The notes beneath the pieces were generated by a model, which did not search any database, was not told the DNA's origin, and saw nothing but the letters and a program-made list of their open reading frames with translations. A program made the position numbers and the translations under genes. From assembly GCA_014621425.1 (NCBI GenBank), contig JAANBB010000008.1, forward strand, positions 186,001 through 250,000: a DNA stretch of 64,000 nucleotides, in the 5' to 3' direction. Shown piece after piece: positions 23,284 through 34,257 of the stretch. The stretch is from Cylindrodendrum hubeiense (taxonomy: Eukaryota > Ascomycota > Sordariomycetes > Hypocreales > Nectriaceae). Position 1 is the first letter of the stretch; each line of letters opens with the position of its first letter.

Positions 23284-24541
23284 TTAGATCAAATATCTCT
23301 CAATGTAGCCCCCGAGCTTCTCCAGTCCCTCAATGAGCACATCCGTCTCCCCGACATACCCCACTCGGACATACCCTTTGAAATCTTCGTCCCGTCCAAA
23401 GCAATGAGAGCCCGGGCAAAAATACACTTTCGTCTTCTCCACAACATCTTTGCAAAACTCAACGTCATCTACGGGATTCCCATTTTTACTGAATCGAATG
23501 AATGCTGTCGTGCCAGCCTTAGGTTCAACCCAGGAACACACGGCATTGTACCGCTCGACAAAGTCCTTCAAGATTCTAGCGTTCGTCTGTGCTAACGTTA
23601 TGTTGCGTTTCATGAGAGAGGGTTGCACCGCAGGTGACAATGCGTAACTCGCCACCTGGTCGTCCAACTGCGACACGCAGATGGTGGTATAATCACGGGC
23701 CGACGTGAGCGCCTCCATGATACCCTTGTCTCTAGTAGCAATCCATCCAAGACGGAGACCCGCCAGTGCGAAGCCTTTGGACATGGAACCTGTTACGATT
23801 GTCCGTTCGTAGTCAAGCGCGGTTGCTGGCACGGGCACCTCGATTTGTCCTGATGTTCCGCCGTGAAACAATGGACGGTAGACTTCGTCCGAGAAAAGAA
23901 TGATGTTCTTTTCTTTCGCAATATTCGCAATCTCCTGGAGGGTGCTTGTCGGGATGAGGATTCCAGTTGGATTGTTGGGGTTGTTAATGATAATCATCTG
24001 TCGGATATCACGTCAGCTTTATCAGCACAGTTTTGTTGAGCCAATATACCTTGGTGTTCTCCTTGATAAGGTCTTTGAGATCCTGAATACTGGGGAGGAA
24101 GCCGTCTTCCTCACGTAGCCTCCAAAGGGAAACCTCGGCGCCAAGGCTTCGAGGGGCATCGTACAGCTGCTGATATGTGGGATAGATGCAAATTACGTGA
24201 TCTCCAGGGCCAATCAACGTATACATTGCCAAGAAATTAGCGGCTATGGCACCCTGGGAGATGAGGACGTCGTCCGCCGAGAGCTTTGTCGTTTCGTCAC
24301 TGCAGTGTGCCGCCACGCGCTCGCGGAGCTCATGTGATCCCGGAACATCACCGTAAGTGAGTTTCCGCCCAGCATCAAGGGGTTTGAGTTGGGGATCTTG
24401 CGAGAAGTTAATCAGATCATCAATCGAAACAGATGCGGCGCATGTTTCGGCGATGTTAATGATGTTTGGAATAAGTTCGTATTTGCCCATCCATCGTTCG
24501 ACGGCGAAGGGAGTGATATGAACCATGGTGAAGGAGGCCAT
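23284..24541 (-). CDS. PLP-dependent class I/II aminotransferase
   Basis: Two exons (24541-24050 and 23997-23284; intron GTATAT...CCGACAG) make 401 aa. Fold-type I marks are LTYGDVPGSHELRERVA, the cofactor-contacting NNPNNPTG, FSDEVYRPLFH, and SMSKGFALAGLRLGW with the PLP lysine in SKG. The C-terminal arginine region is GYVRVGYVGE. It transfers an amino group, or catalyses another PLP reaction such as ACC-synthase or cyclisation types, in the cytosol. The sequence does not settle which. Fungal relatives are often annotated capreomycidine-synthase-like and occur in secondary-metabolite loci. The next gene, a P450, is on the same strand. A TATA box (TATAAAAAGG on the minus strand at 24653-24662) lies about 115 bp upstream. 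It looks intact. Confidence 0.92.
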
Positions 24542-25182
24542 CGGTGAATCTAACGAAGATCAGAATGAATTGAGACTTTTGGTGTGCGCTTTAGGTGTAT
24601 CTCTGTGTCCTTCGTGTTGAGAAAAAGCTCGACTTATCATCGTCGTCGTTGACCTTTTTATACAGCTCCGAACCCCTCCTTAATGCAAATGCATGGGCGC
24701 GCCTCGGATGTACTTGTTCATAGGGCGTGGTTCTCGACCTCTGCATCAACAACTTGTAGCTCGTGGGGCGCGCCACACTTTCTACAGGCTCTTACTCCTG
24801 TGCATCAACCCCACACCCTCTCACCTTTCAGTCGAATAGCCTGCTAGGCCTACCCTGTACCAGATATCCTAGTAGGGGATTCACAGTCCACCTACAGTTT
24901 GTTCTCATGCTGGTTTATCACTTGGTCAAATGACGCAATATCTCCTCGTATAGATAAGGGGGGAAGTAGCCCATATGATTGGATTGATATTGAGTTTTCC
25001 TTGTGGGCTTTGTTTGACCCAAAGAAGTTTGACGGATTTACAATCTAGTTGCAAAACACCTCAAACCATCCCCATCCCCGTCCACAACAAAACCCGTCAG
25101 GACTGTCCTGCAATTATACAGAGCATGGCCAGGGTAAATTCAGTGCCAGAATTCTTTTTCTAGCTACAGCTCAGACTGCCTA
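24542..25182 (-). promoter_or_regulatory. Aminotransferase promoter with TATA box and paired GGCGCGCC palindromes
   Basis: A minus-strand TATA element lies at 24653-24662. Two identical 8-bp palindromes GGCGCGCC occur at 24696-24703 and 24767-24774, 71 bp apart and just upstream of the TATA box, which suggests paired regulator sites. The rest is the 3' flank of the P450 gene. No gene is recognised here. Confidence 0.5.
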
Positions 25183-26996
25183 CTATACAATCTCGACTCT
25201 CACTCCATCGGTCCCATCCTTGGTGCAAGGTATAAACATATCATGGTCATACGCAATATCTTCTTCAGTCGTCTGGAAGAGCTTCATGTGCGGGAACACA
25301 CGAAGAACTAGACCGGTGAGACATAAGTTGAGCTCGCACAACGCCAAACTGAAGTATCTAGTCAGCGATCCAAACACTTTCCAGGGCAGTAGGGAAGGAA
25401 AACGTACTTCATGCCCAGGCAAGACCTACTACCTTTGGAGAATGCAAGCATCCCGCGTTCCACGTCTTTCCTGCGCTGGTTTTCCTCATCCAGCCAGCGC
25501 TCAGGGATGAAATCGAATGAGTTGGGAAATACACTCTCATCGTGATGCGTAATTACAGCCGACATGCCGACAGCATACCCACGAGGGATAATGTATTCGA
25601 TCGGCTTCTTGTTAAATTCACCTCGGTACACCAGGTTTTCCTCTGTGGGGACACGTGCAGTACGGCCAGAAACGCCGTAGGATAGCCGCAGTCCTTCTTG
25701 AAGGACAGCACCGAGATACGGCAGCTTCTCCAACACTGTCCAGGTTGGAAGGGCTTTCGGGTCGCTGACGACATTATTCAACTCAGCTGTGAGCTTTTCT
25801 AAGAGTTCGGGCTTGGTAAGTAGGTGATATGTAATGATTGCTAGAGCCCAGCTAGTAGTCTCAGTTCCAGCGCCTACAACGGCACTGGCCTCAGCTGTCA
25901 GTCGGGTAGTATTCTTTTCAGACAATTCTAGATCAGACTCTAAGAGAGATCCAAAAACTGTAGGACGCTCGTATCTAATACCAGCGGCCATGTCAGACTT
26001 GATCTTATTGATTTTGTTGGGCAGATCTATCCTAAGCGTCCGGATAAATAAGGCAACATTCTCGGGTAAATAGTTGATGAACCTAAACTCGAATCAGTAC
26101 CATCTCCTCACCATGTATATAGTCCAATAACACTTACAACCTTCCAAGTACAGTGAAAGACTTGGTCCAAGGAAAGAACCGGAAGATGAAGACAGGTCTC
26201 AGTATAGAGGCAGTTGGCTCGCGAAAATTGGGATACCATCCCTTCTGGTTGAGGAAGCCAAAGCTTTCGCCGAAGCAGTAACCCGAGATGGCGTCAGATG
26301 TAAAGCAACTATAAGCCATTGTTACATCAAACGGCTCATGACCAGAATGAGCCAAGAGCCTATCACAAAGCGTTTGGACCAAAGCCTGGATCTCGCTCTC
26401 CAGCCGCGAGATCATGCCGCGGGAGAAGAACTTTGCCAGAGGAGTACGTCGTATTCGGTGCAAGTCATGGTCTGCAGTTCCAAAACCAGTTATACCCGAG
26501 CTGAGAGCAAAGTTGAGAGTAAGTAGCTGAGCTATCAAATAATATCTCGAGATAGGGTTTCTTACGCTGAGCCGTTGATTTGGTGGACGGGCTTGTCACG
26601 CTTTCGCCCACTTACTGCGTAAATCTCGTCGGCAAAATTGGCGTCGCTGCAGTGCACTTCGTGAGGGTTAATTCGAACGATGGGTCCTGCAACAGTCAGA
26701 ACATGCATGTGGCGTCCATGGTTGGCTGTCTCACCGTATTCCTCGTGCAGTTGGCGGATTTCGGTTGTATAGCGCCCGAATTTGATAACATCATAATAAA
26801 ACTCAGGCAGATACGTGGCTGCAGCCAGCCTTCTCCCAGGAATATGACTTAGCGGATGCAGAGGCGAAATATTGTATATCGCCTTGAGCAGCTGATACAC
26901 CAGGAGCGATATGGCAAACAGGCCGAGCACGTTGCGCGCCGTCAAATAGGACGTCGGAACGCCGAGGTGCGCTGCCACCGTCTCAATTGTCGACAT
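25183..26996 (-). CDS. Cytochrome P450 monooxygenase (trichodiene-oxygenase/benzoate-hydroxylase-like group)
   Basis: This is a multi-exon P450. The most likely start is [12 protein letters not shown] at 26996, although an in-frame ATG exists at 27116. One N-terminal membrane helix ([18 protein letters not shown]) precedes the proline-rich hinge ([13 protein letters not shown]). Core motifs are GAGTETTSW (I helix), EGLRLSYG (ExxR), [14 protein letters not shown] (PERF-like) and [11 protein letters not shown] with the heme cysteine. The C-terminus [16 protein letters not shown] ends at 25183. One intron (26687-26734, GTGAGA...TTGCAG) is 48 nt, free of stops and in frame. Removing it restores the standard [15 protein letters not shown] block. 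It is ER-membrane bound and needs a P450 reductase. It lies between an aminotransferase and an oxidoreductase, as expected in a metabolite cluster. Confidence 0.93.
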
Positions 26997-28426
26997 TGTT
27001 GCGGCTCCAGAGATGATGCATAAACAGGAATCGAGTGTGTGCTGAAGGGAGGGGTCACTCAGAGCGTGCTTGATGCTGTTATTGTATGGAAGTTGGGCTG
27101 TTGGGTTAGGTGGCATTGAGCGCTAGAAGCAGTGTAGTCTGCATTTAGTCTACACTCGATGAAGTCATTAGTCCGAAGACTGTAACGTCAAGCTTCAGGG
27201 GTCAGGTAGACATGCAGACCGATTCTTGGAAAAATGAAATCGTTATGAATAGCTTTTGTGATGCGTCAAGGTAAATGAATCATTGTACAAAATTATGTTG
27301 ATTTTCTCATTAGGTGCCACGCAATAGATGGCTGGCCTGTATTCATTTGAGGCCATCGGAGTTATGACGCGGCTTGGGAACCATATTGGGCTATTGGCCG
27401 GCTAGTCAACACCCAAATAGGCAACCGAATCTAAATACGACCTCAAACAGTCGATAGATAAGGTGCATTGGCTTTTTGTATTTCTATTCCAGGCTCTTCA
27501 TTGGACGGGGAATCTCCACGGACGCTGCACGCATGTTCACTAAATTATCCGGGTGGATCTCAGCCTCGGTGTCACAATCTCGTTTTTGGTCTGGTATTTT
27601 CGTGATGCAGGGCAGCAAAACCGATGCTGCTTGTGCGAAGGGTTATGGGCTCGTTCTATCGCGAGTGATTATAGCCTCAGGCCCATCCAGTGTAGCCCAT
27701 ATCCATCCCAGGGTGTTCTATATAGCCAAACTTGCTTACTACAGTGTAACAGAATAGCTGCAAAGGACACAGACTTTCGGCAGGTTAGAAGTATTAAGTA
27801 CAAGTGGACTTTTTTCGTATTGTGTGGGAGGAATAGCATAGAGGTGGTCGGAGGCCTAACAACCCACCCACAAAAAGCAGGTGCTGTGACTGTGGTGATG
27901 TCGGCACAAAGGCGATCCGTCCGCAATGTCGGTAAGGGCGTAGATGAAAGACTCTCAAAGTGAACAAAACAGACCAACCTGACCGATATCATTGACTGGC
28001 ACCATCTGATCAAACAGGTCGCGATATAATGCCTTAAAAATAGGCTAAAAAGAACGTAAATTGAGCTTTGCTAGAAAATCTGCTGCTAAACACTCATGAC
28101 AATGCATGAAGGTTGACGATGCGGATGTATCTGGCGGTAATCCCTCAATCTTACCCTGTAGCTCTCGATAACTGACTAATTGACCCTATCCAATGACCTC
28201 AATGCCTGCCGGAATATCCCAAAAGGGATAGCCGCCTTCAATGGACTTATATCCTGACTGACAGACCAGCTAAGAATGCCCTAATAGGCATTCTACACCG
28301 GGAGACCAGCTATACCCAACACAGTAGTATCTACCTTCGCAAGAGCTTTAGCACTCCTCCTCCGAGGATGTGGGTCTTGGAGCATAGAGATATCTACAGT
28401 CCGGCATAGTCCTTTTCGAAATAGGC
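26997..28426. other. Intergenic region, about 1.4 kb, no supported gene
   Basis: Left part: P450 promoter (all transcription to the left). The remainder, to the 3' end of the MDR gene, shows overlapping open frames on both strands at 27476-28013 with no domain, signal peptide or consistent splicing. Nothing is recognised. Confidence 0.4.
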
Positions 28427-29563
28427 CTAAGGGGCAAAGACGATCTCGCCAGGTTCAGTCCGCACAGCAGCGGTGTCCAATGCCTCTTTCCACTGCTCGA
28501 GCTTGAAAGTTTTGACTGGACCCATTCCTGCCGTCGCTCCCAATGGCAATACACCTGACTCGACCATTCTGATAAGTCTCATCGTTTGTTCCCGGGTACA
28601 CATCCATGTGCCCTTGATTGTGAGCCCACCCATCAGTATGTCCATGTAGCTGAAGCTAACCCCAGACACGACGCTCCCCTCAAGACTGACTCGTCCCCCA
28701 CTATTCAGAACGTTCAGGCAACTGCGGAAATGGGTTGAGGTCCCGGCTGCTGGCGGTGACATGTCCCAAAATGCATCCACGCCTCCCGGAGATGCAGAGC
28801 GCAGTGCCTTTGTGTCCTTGTCGATGTCGTTTGTGATTTGTACCGTGCTCAACCGCGGGCTAATCGTCTCAAGTTGAGAGAGGATAGCGGCATTACGCCC
28901 GATGGCGATTACACGGCTCCCCATGGCCAATGCAACGTGTACAGCAGCGCTGCCGTATCTTCCTGTGGCTGGGGCAATGATGACAGTATCTCCGGCCTTG
29001 ACGTCGATGTCGGCGAGCCCGCCGAACGGTATCAGCATGCTGAAAATGTGGGTGAGGTCATCCATGGTATACCCCAACCCTCCATCTTTCGCATCTCCGA
29101 GAAGGCGCTGTTCATTGAGAGCATGGCAGTTCTCAAGTGGCAGCTTTGCATACTCGGCGTAGGTGGAGTCTCGCCACTCTGCACGAGACAAAGGGTGTGG
29201 ATCTTTTCCTTCAGTGAACCCTTCCATTAGGCCAGAAACGTAGATTGTTTCCAAATCATCTCGACCCTGGATATACGGATCAAAAAATACCAGTTGCCCC
29301 GGTTTCAATTTCGTTGCGTCGGGCCCAATGTCCACGACTTTCCCGATAGCCGCGAAGCCCGGAACAAAGGGCAAGGGTAGCGGGTGCCCGCTATTTGGGT
29401 CTCGGTATACATGCGGTGTGTTGGATCTGACCGATGCCGCAAGTACTCGAATGATAACACTTCCGGGGCCTGGTTTGGGCACAGGTCGTGTCTCGAGGAC
29501 CATCGGTTCTCCAACCTTGGAGAGTACGAGAGCGTGATGTTGAACTGGAGTATCTGACGCCAT
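28427..29563 (-). CDS. Medium-chain dehydrogenase/reductase (zinc-free oxidoreductase)
   Basis: This is a single-exon 378-aa protein. The GroES-like N-terminal half contains PGFAAIGKVVDIGPDA in place of the zinc-ligand GHE motif, and the four-cysteine structural zinc loop is absent. The enzyme is therefore of the zinc-independent quinone-reductase/enoyl-reductase kind. The Rossmann half is seen as KAGDTVIIAPATGRYGSAAVHVALAMGSRVIAIGRN, here quoted in two parts: the motif ATGRYGSAAVH binds NAD(P)H, and IGRN follows strand 2. The C-terminus EALDTAAVRTEPGEIVFAP is typical. It reduces or oxidises a small carbonyl/enone substrate in the cytosol. A TATA box (TATATAAG on the minus strand, 29665-29672) is about 100 bp upstream. 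Neighbouring P450 and aminotransferase genes suggest a shared pathway. Confidence 0.92.
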   Translation of the reverse strand: MASDTPVQHHALVLSKVGEPMVLETRPVPKPGPGSVIIRVLAASVRSNTPHVYRDPNSGHPLPLPFVPGFAAIGKVVDIGPDATKLKPGQLVFFDPYIQGRDDLETIYVSGLMEGFTEGKDPHPLSRAEWRDSTYAEYAKLPLENCHALNEQRLLGDAKDGGLGYTMDDLTHIFSMLIPFGGLADIDVKAGDTVIIAPATGRYGSAAVHVALAMGSRVIAIGRNAAILSQLETISPRLSTVQITNDIDKDTKALRSASPGGVDAFWDMSPPAAGTSTHFRSCLNVLNSGGRVSLEGSVVSGVSFSYMDILMGGLTIKGTWMCTREQTMRLIRMVESGVLPLGATAGMGPVKTFKLEQWKEALDTAAVRTEPGEIVFAP

Positions 29564-29794
29564 TTTGCTACAGGTGTTGATAAAAGTTTTTGGTTGATGA
29601 AGTAAGTATTAGAACTGAGTGTGGGATCCGAGTTTTCATGTGTTCATGTGTTGGGGTTCGTCCACTTATATATCTAAAATATTATGGGATATTCAGTGTA
29701 TGGTATTCTCTAACGCCCGGGATTTATAAGCTATGGAAGCAGAATTGTACTTGACGAACAAAGGAAATTAGCTTTTTTCATCGGATACAAAAAA

Positions 29795-29960
29795 GATCCG
29801 ACGGACTCTGTTAGCTACAAATCTGCGGAGTTTGTGGGGCATGGACTATACAGAGCGTGTATAAGTCCGCAGTAAGTGTCTTGAGGGCTCCAAAGTCCGC
29901 ATACCGAGGTGAGTGGGTCTCCAACATCTCAGAGAGACTAAAAATGGCGGAGTTTCGGCT
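29795..29960. promoter_or_regulatory. Cluster of GCGGA / TCCGC elements upstream of the MDR gene
   Basis: GCGGAGTTT occurs at 29825 and again at 29947, and TCCGCA at 29866 and 29896, with a further CCGACGGA at 29798. Inverted CGG-containing half sites are the usual targets of Zn2Cys6 factors, two of which are encoded in the window. The assignment is inference. Confidence 0.4.
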
Positions 29961-31056
29961 TTTCTCTTGAAAAGAGTTCGTCACTCAAATGGTCGCCTAT
30001 TGTCGACTTGGTTCCTTCCCTTCTAGCTATCCGCATGGTAATAAAAGCGTCTTCATACACCAGTCGAGGTAGTTATCTGAAACGGCCCTCGCCGCTTGTA
30101 ATAGATTAAGAAGTAGAAAGGAGATGCATGATATCGGTATTATGCTATGTTTGGCTTGATAAATTTAATTGATCCTTGCCTCGCCAAGCACTGAGTCGCG
30201 TCGATGAAAAGAATTGTCGCTAGTCAGTAGACATAACACCCAGGAATAGAAACAGCCTCAGTCAAACCCATTCGCAGCCAGGCACCGATACGCAGCTTTT
30301 CTCCAGTAGTTTCATTACTTATATTTAGAGCTACCTGTGAGCTTAAGTACCATATGCCAGAAGGTATAACGAAGGCAATGGCCAATCGTGGCTTTACTCA
30401 GCGTTGATCACTTGAGTTACAGTGAGGGTACCAAACATTGTTTTTATAGCATAAAGGACTCGTTTATCACTTCTTGTCAACGAAAATGAAAATTTAGGGT
30501 AGGCAGCTCAAGAATAGGAGGGCGATGGTCATGCGGTGACCCTAACGATTCGTGTTTCTCGCGACGCGACGAGTTTTGATGACGATGCCCAACAGTAGAA
30601 ACGACCGCGTCACAAGTCCGAGGTATATGTAACACTCCCTAAGTGGCAAATTATCATGAAAATCACCGGTAATATCAATTGCACTATTTGAATCGTACGA
30701 TTTGACAACCGAATCGACATTGAGGGCTGCATTAGTCCTACCCTCCTTGTATGGTCAAGGTTGCTGATTCGGCGCCGAGTTTTCGTTCTCGTCCACATGA
30801 CAAGAGACTGCATAAATATATGCATACATCACAGCGGTAGTCTCCGTCCAGTTTCTCAAGCGGAAGTCGTGCTTCTGGTGCGATACATGACTAAAATTCG
30901 CCATCAAAATTTGTCCTACAAGATATGTTGTGATGAAGATATATAGAACAATGATGTTCTCGTTCCCTATCAGGATCATAAACGTCCCTGTCTCTCGAAA
31001 TCTTCGTCCCTTTGTTTTTTAGTTTTTTAGAGGAGTAGGCTGACACAACTTAATGT

Positions 31057-31090
31057 CAGGGTGGTGAGAGAAACAGGGTGGTAAGAGAAA
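31057..31090. repeat. 17-bp tandem duplication
   Basis: The unit CAGGGTGGTGAGAGAAA is followed at once by a copy with one G-to-A change. It is a small local duplication of no evident function. Confidence 0.8.
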
Positions 31091-32023
31091 TCGTGTGGAG
31101 GGGTTGATTCTACTCTATGGGATACTATCCTGGGATTAGCGAGTTGGAGGGATGGTTGGCTGCCAGTAATAAATTAGGGCTACGTGTGGAGACATGCAAC
31201 CTTCAGAGTTATTCCGTTGGATGATACGTCGGATAAATGAGATAGCAGCCCAAGAATGTGTGTTAATAGGATAAAGTGAGATATTTGGACAGTTGACTTG
31301 CTCATGACGTTTTGATGTCGACTGACTGGACGACAAGTCCTGCTGCCTGGGGATGGCGTAGGCAAAGTGCGAATAAGCCGCGGAGAAGTGCACCAATGTA
31401 AGCTCGGCGGGGGCTTGATTATCTGCGACTCAAGTACATTATCATGCCAGTCCACGTAGTGTGTATTCGCTAAGACTGTTCATTCGCAGACTCACTGAAG
31501 TTCAATCACGATCTGGCCCAATCGCTACAGCGTAAGCCTCAACCCCGCACGGATGAGATAACGGGCTGGCAACCAGACAATCAAATGTCATTAAATATGC
31601 GAGACTGCAGAACAAACACCTGCTTATCAACCTATCGATACTGCGAGCTGATGAAGTAGGGTGCGAAATTTACTGCAGCTGCAGGTCAGCGCGGGCCTCA
31701 TTTCTTTCAGCTACCATTTGGTTCGTACCCTTTGACCATCCTCGAATCTAAGCACATCATTCCATATTTCCTATGGCAGCATTTGGCAGCCTGACCGACC
31801 CGAAGGTATCTTGTCCGATCTAATACAAGGCTTTGTCGACCCTCGACGGGTATAAATACAATGCGTGCTACCTCGCCTCAATCCTGGTCACACAGACACT
31901 TACATCGGCCATTTTTTCTCAATTTACTTTTGACGAGGTTTAAGTCATTGCTACGTTCGACTTCCAAACTGCTTGGTGGACAAGTACTTAACAGTATTTG
32001 TCATTGTCATATCTTTCAACAAT

Positions 32024-33592
32024 ATGACCGAAACTCAGCGTGTCACCAGCCGCAGCCCCGGAGGCTCCATTTCTCCCGAATCAGAGCGTCTCTTGGTTTC
32101 ACCTACCATCCATGGTGAGGCGAAGCTGACTACCCCAAACGAGCATGTCCCTCCTGCAGATTTCACACCCATTCCGACCTATGATGAAGTTGATGACAAT
32201 TCATCTGACAGTGACGATGATGAGGCGTTGTTTGATGCCTCAATTGACTCTAATCGTCCAGACGGATGGTTGATTGGTACTTACTCAAGCCTGAAAAAGC
32301 TCGTTGCACATGCCAAAGGCGCCGCATCTAAGCCCGTGGTGCATTTCGTCAAGAAATAGTAAGTAAATGAACGTGCTTGACGTTTCGAGATCGATGTGCT
32401 AACTCGAATTAGTCTTCGTGGGACTAAACTCATCTTTGTCCTTGGGCAATCTGGAACCGGGAAGTCGACTTTGCTGAGCGAAATCTCAGGTCAGCAGTTA
32501 GTTATTGGCAAATCTCACAAGTCAGGTTGGTTTAGAATTGCGACTGAGATACAATATTTTAGAGTTGGAGTGCTAATACAAGCTACGGCAGGCACGAAAA
32601 ACTATCAAATTTGTCCTGCTATCATTGATGGTGAACAATATCTGTTCGTGGATACTGCAGGATTTGGTGCCGCCGATATCAATGACATGGACAATTTTCA
32701 TGATATAGTGACGTGCCTTGACGCTCTTACCCCCTTTATCACTGTTGCTGGTGTCCTGTTTGTTTATGGTGGTAATCAGGGCCGGATGATGGGCGCAGAT
32801 CTGACTACGATTCAGTGGGTCAAGTGCTTCTGTGGGCCTGATTTCTATAATCGCATAACCATCGTGACAACCAAGTGGGACTCATTGGTCGACGACGATT
32901 TCGAAGACGCCTGGAACATCAAACTACCTGATCTATTAGATGATTCCCAAATCAAGGATATACTTGAACCAGCCCCCGTCGGCTCACGGCGGTATCATGG
33001 AGGCCATGTATATCATCATGGCCTTAAGCTAGCCAAAGATTCTGACTTGAGCATGCCCATTGAGCGGTTTTCATTCCGACGGCGATCAGCCGAAAGAGCG
33101 GAACTCGCACGGGCCATGATTAGCAAGCGGTACAAAGGGATACCTAGTATGAAACTTCAGGTCGTCCGCGAAATGGCGAACAAAACCCCCTGGTACGACA
33201 CAGAAGCTGCAAAGGCGTTGACAGAAAAAGGTCCAGAGATTTGGCTGGATGACAAGACCAATTTTGCTCGAGTCTCAGTTCCTGAAACCGCTATAGCAAT
33301 CCAAATTCGTCAGCAACATCAATCTAAGCCAATCTTAAGCAGCGTGTCTCCTTCGGTTGTGCAAGAGGATACCAAACCGGAAGATTTACCTAGGAGAGCA
33401 CCTCCAAGAGCGACTCCCACACAAACATGGGGTGAGGGATTATTTAAATGGCTGGATGTCGCAAAAGAAGCAGCTATGTTCTTCCTGGTGGCAAAGCAAC
33501 CCGGAAAAAAGAATGACGGAACAAGAACGGCTTGGTTTGACACATGGGGGACCCTAACTACGTGGTGGTCAGGGCAGCCATCTAGTTCGTAA
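32024..33592 (+). CDS. AIG1/GIMAP-like P-loop GTPase
   Basis: Three exons (32024-32358, 32413-32525, 32592-33592) give 482 aa with all phases matching. A disordered acidic head (SSDSDDDEALFD) precedes the GTPase core. The core has G1 GQSGTGKS, the SGTKNYQ switch region, G3 DTAGFG and G4 TTKWD. About 170 residues follow, with a proline-rich linker and a Trp-rich end (WFDTWGTLTTWWSG). Intron 2 (32526-32591) is 66 nt, stop-free and in frame. Retaining it would insert 22 residues just after G1, so it is almost certainly spliced. Such GTPases are expanded in fungi and resemble plant/animal AIG1/GIMAP immune GTPases, but their fungal role is unknown. A TATA box (31851) lies about 170 bp upstream. 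It interrupts the metabolic block on the opposite strand. Confidence 0.85.
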
Positions 33593-34257
33593 TGAATGGA
33601 TAAGACTCGATAGATATATCTGATGGCAGGATTATGGATTTGGATTTTGAACAGCCGACTAGCTTGTGATAATGCCTATCGTTCTGGACTACCACCCGCT
33701 ATTGTGTTTTTGTTGTGATTCCTGAATTGCTATTGTTGGTTTCGAGATGCACCACTCACTCAGGGCCGCGTGACAGGTGTGCTAGGCCACCCAAGACATC
33801 AACCACGGGCTTGTTCTGGATGGACCACCCTGGAACAGTCAAATTTACATTCTGCCGTAGTTTTACGGTGTCGATGAGGAGAATGTATTCTTGGCATCAT
33901 TGACGTCATGTATCAGTAGCTAACGCGTCATAGCTTGTCCGCTTTGCCTGGTCCGTCTTGTTACCCTCACCTCCACCACGCTTTGTTCCTGGTCTGTGAG
34001 AATTATACTGCTCTGTATAACACCCAATTTTGGATGTCACTTGCCGTTTCATTTTAAAGAGGCGCGTTGTCCAAGTCAATTGTATTAACTTAGTCAAATC
34101 GCTTTATAGAGATGGAGAAGAACTGTCTTCTGGGCATGTACATTGCGTTTCGGATTTCACAATTCAACACACAGGAAGTTCCTTTCTGGATGAAAATAGG
34201 AGATAGATTCAGCTATACGATTATACATATGCCAGCCTTTCTTAAGCGACACTGATC
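33593..34257. other. Convergent intergenic region, about 660 bp
   Basis: This is the shared 3' flank of the GTPase gene (+) and the O-methyltransferase gene (-). No gene, repeat or RNA is recognised. Confidence 0.4.

Larger units (their letters stand above)
29564..32023. other. Large AT-rich intergenic region, about 2.5 kb
   Basis: It holds the promoters of the MDR gene (left, -) and the AIG1-like GTPase gene (right, +; TATAAATA at 31851). Between 29795 and 29960 four GCGGA/TCCGC elements occur in both orientations, candidate Zn2Cys6 half sites. A 17-bp direct duplication (CAGGGTGGTGAGAGAAA) lies at 31057-31090 with one mismatch. No gene is supported. Confidence 0.45.

Noticed and set aside
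27476..28013. Overlapping 93-136 aa open frames on both strands
   Set aside because: Neither strand gives protein-like sequence or splicing; most likely chance.
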